A DNA stretch of 64,000 nt, taken from Thermodesulforhabdaceae bacterium (GTDB taxonomy: Bacteria > Desulfobacterota > Syntrophobacteria > Syntrophobacterales > Thermodesulforhabdaceae). Below, piece after piece: positions 52,062 to 60,682 of this stretch. Within the stretch, counting starts at the first letter, position 1; each line of letters opens with the position of its first letter. A model generated the notes under the pieces. The model had not been told where the DNA came from. It saw nothing but the letters and a program-made list of their open reading frames with translations, and searched no databases. The position numbers and the translations under genes are program-made. The DNA lies in NCBI GenBank assembly GCA_037482015.1, contig JBBFKT010000001.1, forward strand, positions 248,001 to 312,000, written 5' to 3'.

Positions 52062-53285
52062 CTACTTGCTTCGGACTTTTGTCACATAACATTTTAGATA
52101 ACGCGTTTCGGGCATTGAAAGCAGCACAGGATGATCTTGAGACTGGCTTCGAGCTTCCAGGACTAAAAGCTGTTTGCCGCTTGCTAGGGCGGCTTTACGA
52201 AGAATTTCTTCAAAAAGTTCTTCTGATACGTGGTGTGAACACGAGCAGCTTATGAAAGTGCCCCCGTCCTGGAGCATTAAAAGTGCACGACGGTTAATGT
52301 CTGTATAGCCACTTATTGCCTGAGGAAGAGATTTTTTGTTTTTTGCAAAAGCTGGAGGATCCACCACAATTACATCGAAGTCTTTTCTGGTGCTGGCTTT
52401 TAGAAAGTCAAAAACATCTGCTTCCACAAAGTGGCATCTTGATAAGAATCCATTACGTTCAGCGTTAATTCTGGCTCTGTCTAATGCTGCTTTGGACTGA
52501 TCGACGAATACTACTTCTCTGGCTCCATATAGGGCTCCGAAGAGTCCCCATGCCCCATCGTAGCAAAAAAGATCTAGTATTAAGGCTTCTGACGAAAATC
52601 GCTTTAGGACTTTACGGTTTTCGCGCTGGTCGAGGTAGTGTCCTGTTTTCTGACCATTTAGGGGATCAATGATGAAAAACAGTTCATCTAAATGGATCCA
52701 TAATTCTTGAGGAAGTTCACCCCATACGACGCTTTTTTCCAGATTTAGTCCCTCGAGTGTTCTTGCTGAGCTGTCATTTCGAGCAACAATAGCGATGGGA
52801 TGTAAGAGTTCTACGAGTATTTCCCTGATTAGCCCTTCAAGTCGGGATGCTCCAACAGTGGTGATTTGGTAAACTATTACGTCACCGTAGCGATCCACGA
52901 TAAGTCCCGGCAAGCCATCAGATTCGCTGTAAAAAAGCCGATAGCAGTTGGACCTGGGAAATAGCTTTTGTCGCATTTCCAGAGCTCTTTCCAACAACCG
53001 CTTGAAATACATCCGAGAAGGTTTAGTGCCCGGAGGGCAAACAATTCTTACGGCGATAAGTGAATGTGGATTGATATACCCAAGCCCCAAATGATCGCCT
53101 TTGTGACTTACTACTCTTACCCAGCTTCCTGGTGTAAGATCGCGAAAGGAATCAAGAATTTCATTACTAAAGACCCATCTGTAACCATAAAGAAGGCGTT
53201 TTTCTCGACCTTTCTCAAGTCTTATCGCAGGATATTCTTCCAATCGAGAAGGGAAGGTGGGTATTTCCGAACTGTCGAAATTCAT
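52062..53285 (-). CDS. SAM-dependent rRNA methyltransferase (RlmI-like)
   Basis: 407 residues. N-terminal PUA domain (about 20-100, LEKGREKRLLYGYRWVFSNEI), an EEHEE linker domain, and a Rossmann methyltransferase: LDLFCYDGAWGLFGA (SAM loop), VFVDQSKAALD, VVDPPAFAK and SCSCSHHVS. The VDPPAFAK/SCSxH arrangement is that of RlmI-like enzymes, which make m5C1962 in 23S rRNA. GGGAG precedes the ATG. Single leftward gene, convergent with the LeuA-like gene. Confidence 0.92.
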   Translation of the reverse strand: MNFDSSEIPTFPSRLEEYPAIRLEKGREKRLLYGYRWVFSNEILDSFRDLTPGSWVRVVSHKGDHLGLGYINPHSLIAVRIVCPPGTKPSRMYFKRLLERALEMRQKLFPRSNCYRLFYSESDGLPGLIVDRYGDVIVYQITTVGASRLEGLIREILVELLHPIAIVARNDSSARTLEGLNLEKSVVWGELPQELWIHLDELFFIIDPLNGQKTGHYLDQRENRKVLKRFSSEALILDLFCYDGAWGLFGALYGAREVVFVDQSKAALDRARINAERNGFLSRCHFVEADVFDFLKASTRKDFDVIVVDPPAFAKNKKSLPQAISGYTDINRRALLMLQDGGTFISCSCSHHVSEELFEEILRKAALASGKQLLVLEARSQSQDHPVLLSMPETRYLKCYVTKVRSK

Positions 53286-53376
53286 GAAATAACTCCCTCA
53301 CGCAGATTTGAACGAATAAACCCTCATTCCCATAAAAGGTTTGAGGGTTTACTATAAAAAGCTTTTATAATGAGGG

Positions 53377-53787
53377 TTATCTTAAAGGAACTCGTTCGTA
53401 TCTTTCGTTTTGAACTTGCTGTCCGTAACCTGTTCTGACTCTAACATCAGCGTAACCTGGACCATAATTCATGGGATCAGCTTGAACCCATTCACCCGTG
53501 CGCTGATTGTAATAGGTAACAGTGTTTCTCCTGTAGGCCGCTTCCTGAGCCGCCCGCTGATTGATTTCTGCAAGACCATAACCGGTTATTGCCCCAAGGC
53601 TACCGCCTATGACAGCTCCACGCCACCTGTTTTCCTTATCTACTAGAGCCCCTATACCTGCGCCGACAGCACCTAACCAGGTAGCTGTTTCGTAATGTTG
53701 ATAAGTAGGCTGCCCGGGAGCATAACAAGATGCAAGTGCAAAACTCATTAACATCAGCGCTATAATTGTTGCTGTCATCTTTTTCAT
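53377..53787 (-). CDS. Glycine-zipper lipoprotein
   Basis: 136 residues. Type II signal peptide MKKMTATIIALMLMSFALASC with lipobox LASC (Cys at about 20). A glycine-zipper segment (LGAVGAGIGALVD...GAVIGGSLGAITGYG) precedes a polar tail ending in ERYERVPLR. Glycine-zipper lipoproteins sit in the outer membrane or periplasm and are often linked to envelope integrity. I chose the ATG at 53787, where the signal peptide starts and GGGGGAG lies upstream. It follows the ABC-F gene after 14 bases. Confidence 0.85.
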   Translation of the reverse strand: MKKMTATIIALMLMSFALASCYAPGQPTYQHYETATWLGAVGAGIGALVDKENRWRGAVIGGSLGAITGYGLAEINQRAAQEAAYRRNTVTYYNQRTGEWVQADPMNYGPGYADVRVRTGYGQQVQNERYERVPLR

Positions 53788-53801
53788 AAGGCTCCCCCAT
53801 G

Positions 53802-55817
53802 TTAATTGGTTTTTTCGATTGTCTTTTTCTTCTCGTCCCAAAAGCGTTGCTCCAACTCCTCCAGGAACAACATTTTTTCTTCCCACTGAGTAGTGAACAT
53901 TTTAACCTTATTTTGAAGAGTTTGATAGGTTATTTTCAATTCTCTTGCTTTTTCGCCGTCTTTGTAAGTGTCTGGGTGAGCGAGCAGAGTCTGAATTTTA
54001 TCAAGTTCGGCTGTAAGAGATTCAATTTCCTGCTCCAGGGTTTCAATCTCTTCGAGAACGGGTTTTTTGATACGGTAGAGTTCATTTCTCCATTGAGCTT
54101 CCAGGCGTTTTTTTTGTGCCTCTTTTTTGGCTCCACTAGATCTGGTGGTATATTGTTTTTCCTGGTGTTGTTCTTTATCGAGTTTTCTTGGCAGGGCATT
54201 TTCATCACTTAGCAGCCTTGGAAACCAAATTTTCTCAAGATCGTCATAATTTCCATATAGCAATTCTAACTTGCCATCGTAGAAAAAGAGAACCTTTGTT
54301 GCAAGAGCGTTAATGAATCGACGATCGTGGCTTATGAAACATACTGTGCCACTGTATTCTTTTAGAGCCATTTCGAGCACTTCACGAGATGCAATATCTA
54401 AATGGTTAGTGGGCTCGTCAAGGAGAAGAAGATTTGGTCTTTCAAGAATTTTTTTGCATAAACTCAATCTAGCCTTTTCGCCTCCGCTAAGACAAGAGAC
54501 TTTTTTTTCTACATCCTCACCACTGAACCTGAAGGCCCCGAGAATCTGCCTTAGGGTGCTATGAGGGAGATCTCCAGATACGGATCTTGCTTCTTCAAAA
54601 ACTGTCCGATCCCCGTTAAGCTGTTCCCACTGGTGCTGAGCGTAATAGCTAATCTTAACGTTGGGGCTTACTAACCGCGAACCTGAATCTGGCTCGACCA
54701 TGCCGGCTATAATTTTAAGTAGGGTTGTCTTTCCCGAACCGTTTGATCCCACAAAGGCGATCCTGTCTCCACGTTCGATGGTAATTGAAAGATTTTCGTA
54801 TAACACCGTACCGCCAAAACGCTTTGAAATGTTTTGGAGTTCCACAAGTCGTTTGGGGGCTCGCTCTGGTTCGGGAAAAGAAAAGCTGGGAGGACGTTCA
54901 TCATCCGGGACTTCAATAATTTCCATTTTCTCCAGCATCTTTAGCCGACTCTGCACCTGCTTGGCTCTGTCCTTCCGAACTCTATTTCTAGCAATGAATT
55001 CCTCGATTTCTCGAATCCTGTCCCTCTGGTGTTTTGCCATCGCCTTAAGATGTTCTATCCGTTCTGACCGTTGGCGTTCATAGTCATCGTAGTTTCCAGA
55101 GTATTCGTAGAATGATCCGTCATCGAGTTCCCATATACGGTGGACAGTTCGGTTGAGAAATTCTCTATCGTGGGAAATTATCACGAAAGCTGCTCTGGAT
55201 TCCTTGATGAAGGATTCGAGCCATAGAAGAGAGGATAAGTCGAGGTGATTGGTAGGTTCATCTAGAAGAATCAAATCTGGCTCGGAAAGAAGAATTCGAG
55301 CAAGTTCCGCTCTCATGATCCATCCACCACTCAGAGTGCTTATCAGATTACGATATGTGGATGAAGAAAAACCAAGTCCCGCAAGTATTTTTTCGGCTCG
55401 AGCGTGAAGGTCATAACCTCCAAAGTGTTCAATACGTTCTATCAACTCCGCCTGTTGAAGAGTAAGCTGATCAATTTCTTCTGGAGATGATGCGTTCTGA
55501 ATAGCAGTTGTAACCTCGTCTAGTTGCTTTCTTGCTATGTCAAGTTCTCCATGAATGTTAGTGATATAATTTATAAGTTGGGCATCCCTTTGAGGACTCC
55601 ACTCCTGAGGGAGGTAGCCAACTCGTAGATAACGCGGACGACTTATAGTGCCACTTTCGGGTTCGCTCTCACCGGCAATAATCCTTAAAAGAGATGTTTT
55701 TCCCGTGCCATTTCTCCCCACAAGCCCAATTCGGTCTTTGGGACGGATGTAAGTGTTAATCCCTTCGAAAAGTTTTTCTTTTCCAACCCATTGAGAAACA
55801 TTCTGGATCGAGATCAC
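53802..55817 (-). CDS. ABC-F family ATPase
   Basis: 671 residues with two ABC domains on one chain and no membrane segments. Walker A: GRNGTGKTSLL and GSNGSGKTTLL; signature LSGGWIMRAELARIL and LSGGEKARLSLCKK; Walker B LILLDEPTNHLD and LLLLDEPTNHLD. The ~80-residue interdomain linker is basic and helical, and the C-terminus ends in a coiled coil. ABC-F proteins act on the ribosomal E site in translation or rescue; the subgroup (YheS/YdiF/Uup-like) is not certain. GTG start at 55817 with GGAGG upstream. Confidence 0.93.
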   Translation of the reverse strand: MISIQNVSQWVGKEKLFEGINTYIRPKDRIGLVGRNGTGKTSLLRIIAGESEPESGTISRPRYLRVGYLPQEWSPQRDAQLINYITNIHGELDIARKQLDEVTTAIQNASSPEEIDQLTLQQAELIERIEHFGGYDLHARAEKILAGLGFSSSTYRNLISTLSGGWIMRAELARILLSEPDLILLDEPTNHLDLSSLLWLESFIKESRAAFVIISHDREFLNRTVHRIWELDDGSFYEYSGNYDDYERQRSERIEHLKAMAKHQRDRIREIEEFIARNRVRKDRAKQVQSRLKMLEKMEIIEVPDDERPPSFSFPEPERAPKRLVELQNISKRFGGTVLYENLSITIERGDRIAFVGSNGSGKTTLLKIIAGMVEPDSGSRLVSPNVKISYYAQHQWEQLNGDRTVFEEARSVSGDLPHSTLRQILGAFRFSGEDVEKKVSCLSGGEKARLSLCKKILERPNLLLLDEPTNHLDIASREVLEMALKEYSGTVCFISHDRRFINALATKVLFFYDGKLELLYGNYDDLEKIWFPRLLSDENALPRKLDKEQHQEKQYTTRSSGAKKEAQKKRLEAQWRNELYRIKKPVLEEIETLEQEIESLTAELDKIQTLLAHPDTYKDGEKARELKITYQTLQNKVKMFTTQWEEKMLFLEELEQRFWDEKKKTIEKTN

Positions 55818-55911
55818 CTACTTCTTAACCTCCTCTTAATTAAAACTAAGCAAAATCCACTCCGGTTTCGCCATAGGATTTTTATGAGTGCAGACGCAGA
55901 CTTTTGATTTT

Positions 55912-57426
55912 TTAAAACCCATATACCACACCGAGTTTCTTTTTAAGATACCCTAGAAAATATTCCGGATTTGGCGGCGAACCTGTCACTTCCAAAATAA
56001 GTTCTTTGGACGTAAATCGACTCCCCTTTTTATGGATATTTTCTCTAAGCCACCCAAGAATGATTCCAAATAATCCGCTTCCGACAAATTCATCAATACT
56101 TCCGCCTAGATTTGCTTCCATTGTAGCAGTAAGTTGGGCTGCGTAAATGTTTCCGAGCAGGTAAGTTGGGAAATACCCTATAAGCCCAGCGCTCCAGTGC
56201 ACGTCTTGAAGAACCCCTTCTGCGAAGGTTGATGGCTTGCAACCTAGATAATTTTCCATTTTTTCATTCCAGCAGTCAGGAAGATCAGACACTTTAATGC
56301 GACCCTTCAAAACATCTCGCTCAATTTCATAACGAATTATAATGTGAAAGGCGTAGGTTAATTCATCTGCCTGGATCCTTATCAGAGAAGGATATACTCG
56401 ATTTAAAGCTTTCCAGAAAGTCTCCATGGACACATCTGTTAGGATAGGAAAATGTTGTAAAAGAGAAGGGTACCAGAATTTCCAGAAGGAGTAAGACCTT
56501 GCTATTATATTTTCCCAAAAGCGAGACTGAGATTCATGAACACCTAGAGATACAGGCATGCCGGCTGGAGTGCCCCAGTGTTCCTTTTCAAGTCCCTGGT
56601 CATAGAGGGCGTGACCAACTTCGTGGACGATACCGAAAAAAGCAAGAGAAAAGTCCTGTTCGCTGTATCGAGTGGTTATTCTAACGTCATCTGGACCAGG
56701 TGATGTGGTGAAAGGGTGAGCAGTCATATCAAGCCGTCCTGCGTCAAAATCGTAGCCAAGCTTTTTTGCTACAAGACGACCGAACTTTTCTTGAAGGGGC
56801 ACAGGAAAGTGACGATAAAGGCAGGAAGAATCAATCTTTTCTTGGCTTTTCATGACCATCTCAAGAAGCCTTTTAAGTTCTGGGAGCGTAGAACCCACTA
56901 TAGCATCGAAGTCTTCTGTTGTGAAAGACGGCTCAAATTCGTCAAATAAAGCATCATAGGGTTCTTTATCGTAACCCAGAGCATCTGCTTCTTTAGTCTT
57001 TAACGAAAAAATGCGGTCTAAATAGGGTTCAAAACTTTTCCAATCGTTATTCTTTCTGGCGTTTTCCCATATGGTTTCGGCTTCGGATGTAACTCTGGCA
57101 ATTTCTTCTGCAAGCTCTGTGGGCACTTTTGTTGCTTTCTCATGCCATCTTTGCCATTCCCTAAGATTTGCCCGTTCTACACTGTGGGGATCTGCATCGT
57201 AAAAAGCCTCCTCAGCCTGTTCAATCCATTCTTTGACCTGTTCGTTCATCAAACGTCGGTGTTTTTCGGCTGTAAGAAACTTAATTTGTTCGGCTCGGTG
57301 TTTATAAGCTTTTGGTGGCATATAACAACGCTGATCCCACTCAATAAGTTCTATGACATTTTGTATTATGGCAATCTCACGACTCCATTTCAAAAGTTTT
57401 TCATATGCTTCTAGGGAGGTTATCAT
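55912..57426 (-). CDS. Carboxypeptidase M32 (Taq type)
   Basis: 504 residues. Zinc-binding HEXXH in GIVHEVGHALYDQGLEKEHWGTP, followed by SLGVHESQSRFWENII, a key M32 motif, and further conserved IRIQADELTYAFHIIIRYE. The enzyme removes C-terminal residues (not Pro/Gly at the very end) and is common in thermophiles; acts in the cytoplasm. AAGGAG precedes the ATG. Full length. Confidence 0.95.
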   Translation of the reverse strand: MITSLEAYEKLLKWSREIAIIQNVIELIEWDQRCYMPPKAYKHRAEQIKFLTAEKHRRLMNEQVKEWIEQAEEAFYDADPHSVERANLREWQRWHEKATKVPTELAEEIARVTSEAETIWENARKNNDWKSFEPYLDRIFSLKTKEADALGYDKEPYDALFDEFEPSFTTEDFDAIVGSTLPELKRLLEMVMKSQEKIDSSCLYRHFPVPLQEKFGRLVAKKLGYDFDAGRLDMTAHPFTTSPGPDDVRITTRYSEQDFSLAFFGIVHEVGHALYDQGLEKEHWGTPAGMPVSLGVHESQSRFWENIIARSYSFWKFWYPSLLQHFPILTDVSMETFWKALNRVYPSLIRIQADELTYAFHIIIRYEIERDVLKGRIKVSDLPDCWNEKMENYLGCKPSTFAEGVLQDVHWSAGLIGYFPTYLLGNIYAAQLTATMEANLGGSIDEFVGSGLFGIILGWLRENIHKKGSRFTSKELILEVTGSPPNPEYFLGYLKKKLGVVYGF

Positions 57427-57554
57427 AAGTTTCTTCTCCTTAAGCTTTTTTCTTTATTTTTTAAGCGATAGGGATGTTTCAACCTGTTAATTGAAATTCC
57501 TTATTTTTACGGTTAAACTATAAAAAAATTCAGTTGATAAAAGGAGATATTGTT

Positions 57555-58085
57555 GTGACCGAAGAGCGCAAGGGATTATTGATCGTTTTCACGGGCGAGG
57601 GCAAGGGAAAAACGACTGCTGCCCTTGGTATGATTCTTAGAGCGGCTGGTCATGGAATGCGAGTAGGACTTTTTCAGTTTATCAAAGGTAGATGGCATCC
57701 TGGTGAGTTGGAAGCATTGTCTCTGCTTCCCACTGTTGAAGTTGTTCGTTTTGGAGACGGATTTACAAGAAGAAAGAAGGATCTATCCAGGGATTCCGAG
57801 CTTGTAAAAGAAGGCTGGGGGCGGGCTAAGGATGCAATTTACAACCGTCTCTACGACATGATCATTCTCGATGAAATTAATTATGTTCTTCACCGAGGTT
57901 TTCTAGACATAGAAGAAGTCCAAGAAACCTTGAAGGATCGTCCTTCCGAAGTCCACGTGGTGCTTACGGGTCGTTATGCTCCTGAACCAATTGTTCAAGT
58001 TGCCGACATGGTAACGGAGATGCGACAAGTAAAGCACCACTTTCGAGATAAAGGTGTAAGGGCTCAAAAGGGGATCGAATTCTAA
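57555..58085 (+). CDS. cobO: Cob(I)yrinic acid a,c-diamide adenosyltransferase (CobA/CobO family)
   Basis: 176 residues. P-loop GEGKGKTTAALG at the N-terminus, VGLFQFIKG, MIILDEINYVLHRGF and VVLTGRYAPEPIV are all family signatures. It transfers the adenosyl group from ATP to cobalt, making the cofactor used by the class II ribonucleotide reductase at the left edge. GTG start at 57555 with AAAGGAG eight bases upstream; a TTG at 57534 is unlikely. A small Cys-rich protein follows after 15 bases. Confidence 0.93.
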   Translation: MTEERKGLLIVFTGEGKGKTTAALGMILRAAGHGMRVGLFQFIKGRWHPGELEALSLLPTVEVVRFGDGFTRRKKDLSRDSELVKEGWGRAKDAIYNRLYDMIILDEINYVLHRGFLDIEEVQETLKDRPSEVHVVLTGRYAPEPIVQVADMVTEMRQVKHHFRDKGVRAQKGIEF

Positions 58086-58100
58086 CAAAGGAGGTGTGTT

Positions 58101-58292
58101 ATGCCTACCTACAAGAGAAAAGAAGGATCTGACACATGGCATTGGTGTGCAAATTGTCCTGACTACCCAAAAGGAGATGATGTTGTAACTCGCCAATCTA
58201 AACCAGAATACGGGAAACTCTGTTCAGTGTGCGAACTCAAGGAAAAAACGGGTGACTGCAAACAGGATCCATTTTTTGCCGGGCTGAAGTAG
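58101..58292 (+). CDS. Small Cys-rich protein next to cobO
   Basis: 63 residues with CANC near residue 16 and CSVC near residue 42, plus another Cys at about 52; probably zinc-binding. AAAGGAGG precedes the ATG, and it starts 15 bases after cobO on the same strand. No known catalytic motif. A possible accessory or regulator of the cobalamin gene, but this is inference. Confidence 0.75.
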   Translation: MPTYKRKEGSDTWHWCANCPDYPKGDDVVTRQSKPEYGKLCSVCELKEKTGDCKQDPFFAGLK

Positions 58293-58306
58293 TGAAACGT
58301 GGTAGC

Positions 58307-58329
58307 GGGGCATCCTTTATGGGTGCCCC
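58307..58329. terminator. Hairpin between convergent genes
   Basis: GGGGCATCC and GGGTGCCCC form a nine-pair stem (one G-T wobble) with loop TTTAT, directly downstream of the small Cys-rich gene and upstream of the end of the LD-carboxypeptidase gene. Likely bidirectional terminator. Confidence 0.6.
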
Positions 58330-58372
58330 AGTAAATCATGTTACTGCTTATGATTATAATGGGAATATTGCT

Positions 58373-59335
58373 TTATAGCGATGACAAAATACCTTCCAGG
58401 GTATTCAAACAAACTTTAATGCCCATAGGAATGATTGTTTGCGGGATTCCGTGTCCTACCGGAAAGCCTTCAACTATAGGAAAGTGGTAGGGAGCACAGA
58501 TCCGTAGAATCCGTTCTTTTAGGTCAGTTTTATATTCACCGCATCCGGTAAAGTTCCCGATAAGTAGCCCACAAATGTGATCCATTATTCCAGCGTCTCT
58601 TAAATGGACTAACATTCTGTCAATTCGGTAGGGTTTTTCGTTGATGTCTTCAATGAAAAGTATAGTTTGATGAAAAGCCTCAATTGTCAAATAGGGAGTT
58701 CCAAGAAGATGGGCAAGGCATGTTAGGTTGCCACCTATTATTTTACCTTGTGTGGCACCATGTCTAAGAACCTGAGATTGGTCAAAAGACCAGGAAAAAC
58801 TGGTTTCGCCTCGGAGTTGTGAAAAGATTTCACTTTGGTTTTCTTGGCTCATTGTGGCCAATTCAATAAAATTTGGACCATGAAATGTGATGGCTTCGGT
58901 GGTTGAATGAATAAAAAAATGCAAAAAAGAAATATCGCTATAACCAATAACGGGTTTTTGATCCCAGGGAAGATTTGGTAACCATCGCAGTATCTGGCTA
59001 CTTCCGTAACCACCTCTGATGCACCAGATTGCATCGACTGATGGGGATTTCATAAATTCGATAATATCTAAAACCCGTTCCCATTCAATGCCACAAACGT
59101 CTTTTCTGCAATTCCATATGCGCTTGGAATACATAGCAGAATAGCCTTGAGCATGGAGTATTTGTAACGATGTTTCAAAGGCGTCTGAATTAAAAATCCC
59201 GGCGGGAGCAACAAGAGCTATGGTTGCTCCAGTGGGGATTTTAGGTTCTAAAGAGTGAGCTAATGGTTTTGAATTTTTGGATGCTGCCTTCTTAGTCGGA
59301 ACGACGTTTGGAACCCAATCAAAGCTGAGAGCCAT
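58373..59335 (-). CDS. LD-carboxypeptidase (peptidase S66, LdcA-like)
   Basis: 320 residues of the S66 family. It cleaves the L-Lys/meso-Dap-D-Ala bond of tetrapeptides in murein recycling in the cytoplasm. The nucleophile Ser is in VIGYSDISFL, Glu in LFIEDINEKPYRIDRML and His in PVGHGIPQ; GGYGSSQIL is another conserved patch. The N-terminus carries ~30 extra polar residues. It complements Mpl at 22.3 kb. AAGGAG precedes the ATG. Confidence 0.9.
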   Translation of the reverse strand: MALSFDWVPNVVPTKKAASKNSKPLAHSLEPKIPTGATIALVAPAGIFNSDAFETSLQILHAQGYSAMYSKRIWNCRKDVCGIEWERVLDIIEFMKSPSVDAIWCIRGGYGSSQILRWLPNLPWDQKPVIGYSDISFLHFFIHSTTEAITFHGPNFIELATMSQENQSEIFSQLRGETSFSWSFDQSQVLRHGATQGKIIGGNLTCLAHLLGTPYLTIEAFHQTILFIEDINEKPYRIDRMLVHLRDAGIMDHICGLLIGNFTGCGEYKTDLKERILRICAPYHFPIVEGFPVGHGIPQTIIPMGIKVCLNTLEGILSSL

Positions 59336-59369
59336 ATAGATATTCTCCTTGTGCCATTTGCCCCAGTTT

Positions 59370-59867
59370 TTAGAGAAAATTATACTTTCTCAACACATCA
59401 GCCAGTTTGGCGTTGTTTGGAGCTATATCTTTCAGCACTTCGATGATGTCTCTCATAAGCCCTTGCCTTTTAATCTCTTCCATTGCCTCTTCTCTGGCTC
59501 TACGAATGATGGTTCTTCTATCCCAATAGGCAAAGCCTATAACTGCGGCAACTAAGGCTGTAAAAATACCGGCGAGAATCCATAGAAACGTCATCATCTG
59601 ATCAAAACGCTTGTTGGTGTCTTGGCGCAGTTCTTCAAATCGCTTGTCCACTTGTTCAAATCGTTTGTCCACTTGCTCAAATCGCTTGTTCATGTCTTCG
59701 CGTAGTTCTTCAAATCGCTTGTCTACTTGTTGCATGAAAGTCTGCAGTGTAGCTTCAAGTCGTATCAGTCTATCTCTGTCTTCCTGAGTGAAGCCGGACT
59801 CAGCAAGGCAGGGTGAGACTAGAAATATCACAAGAAACAAAGCTAATATCATGTTTCTAAAGTTCAT
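59370..59867 (-). CDS. Coiled-coil membrane protein, copy 1
   Basis: 165 residues. N-terminal signal peptide (FRNMILALFLVIFLVSPCLAES), a heptad-repeat region (VDKRFEELREDMNKRFEQ type) with seven-residue repeats, then a transmembrane segment (FLWILAGIFTALVAAVIGFA), and a ~45-residue charged C-terminus (IIRRAREEAMEEI). Topology suggests a periplasmic coiled coil anchored in the inner membrane. Function unknown. ATG at 59867, AGGAGG eight bases upstream. Closely related to the next gene. Confidence 0.8.
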   Translation of the reverse strand: MNFRNMILALFLVIFLVSPCLAESGFTQEDRDRLIRLEATLQTFMQQVDKRFEELREDMNKRFEQVDKRFEQVDKRFEELRQDTNKRFDQMMTFLWILAGIFTALVAAVIGFAYWDRRTIIRRAREEAMEEIKRQGLMRDIIEVLKDIAPNNAKLADVLRKYNFL

Positions 59868-59897
59868 TGGCATGCCCTCCTGAAATCTTGCCGTTTT

Positions 59898-60416
59898 CTA
59901 CAACAGATTGTGTCTTCTCAACACATCAGCCAGTTTGGCGTTGTTTGGAGCAATATCTTTCAGCACTTCGATGATGTCTCTCATAAGCCCTTGTCTTTTC
60001 ATTTCTTCCATTGCTTCTTCTTTGGCTCTTCGAATGATAGTTCTCCTATCCCAATAGGCAAAGCCTATAACTGCGGCAACTAAGGCTGTAAAAATACCGG
60101 CGAGAATCCATAAAAACGTCATCATCTGATCAAAACGCTTGTTGGTGTCTTGGCGCAGTTCTTCAAAACGCTTGTCCACTTGTTCAAATCGTTTGTCCAC
60201 TTGCTCAAATCGCTTGTTCATGTCTTCGCGTAGTTCTTCAAATCGCTTGTCTATCTGTTCGAATCTTTTATCCACCTGTTGCATAAAGGTCTGTAGGGTA
60301 GCTTCCAGCCGTATCAGTCTGTCTCTGTCTTCCTGAGTGAAGCCGGACTCAGCAAGGCAGGGTGAACCTGGCAATGTCAAAAGAACTAAAGCCGCTATAA
60401 TGCCTTTTAAGTTCAT
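59898..60416 (-). CDS. Coiled-coil membrane protein, copy 2
   Basis: 172 residues, a tandem paralogue of the gene ending at 59370: same signal peptide plan, VDKRFEQ heptads, same transmembrane segment and C-terminus, with one extra seven-residue unit. DNA identity between the copies is very high in the transmembrane and C-terminal region, implying recent duplication. ATG at 60416 with AGGAGG eight bases upstream; an ATG two codons earlier is too close to it. Function unknown. Confidence 0.8.
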   Translation of the reverse strand: MNLKGIIAALVLLTLPGSPCLAESGFTQEDRDRLIRLEATLQTFMQQVDKRFEQIDKRFEELREDMNKRFEQVDKRFEQVDKRFEELRQDTNKRFDQMMTFLWILAGIFTALVAAVIGFAYWDRRTIIRRAKEEAMEEMKRQGLMRDIIEVLKDIAPNNAKLADVLRRHNLL

Positions 60417-60436
60417 GGGCATATCCTCCTGAATCA

Positions 60437-60535
60437 ATTTTGCCAAAGTTATACATTCTTAGCACTTTCGCCAGGTTAACATTCTCTGCACAGTATTCTT
60501 TGGCGCTAATATTATATTCCAGGATGTTTTATTTC
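60437..60535 (-). pseudogene. Decayed third copy (C-terminal fragment) of the coiled-coil membrane protein
   Basis: In the leftward frame the sequence reads NVNLAKVLRMYNF, against NNAKLADVLRKYNF at the C-terminus of copy 1; ILEYNIS precedes it where the copies have IIEVLKD. There is an in-frame TAA just upstream and no matching stop after. I read it as a remnant left from an older tandem array; similarity covers only about 25 residues. Confidence 0.45.
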
Positions 60536-60682
60536 CTATGGCTAGATAAACTTTAGCAATTCGCACTCCAGGAATAACAATGTTATTTTGTAAGTGAAGA
60601 GGTAACCCCCACAAAATAAAACATATGTGAGAAGCTGTTGAAATTTCTTAGTTTCGCAATCTGCGCCCTTGAAACAAAGTTT

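Noticed and set aside
53799-54212. 137-codon rightward frame rich in Phe and Leu
   Set aside because: Antisense to the Glu/Lys-rich coiled-coil end of the ABC-F protein.
59630-60290. Short 21-bp repeats in both coiled-coil membrane genes
   Set aside because: They encode seven-residue heptads (VDKRFEQ type) in phase; not CRISPR repeats.
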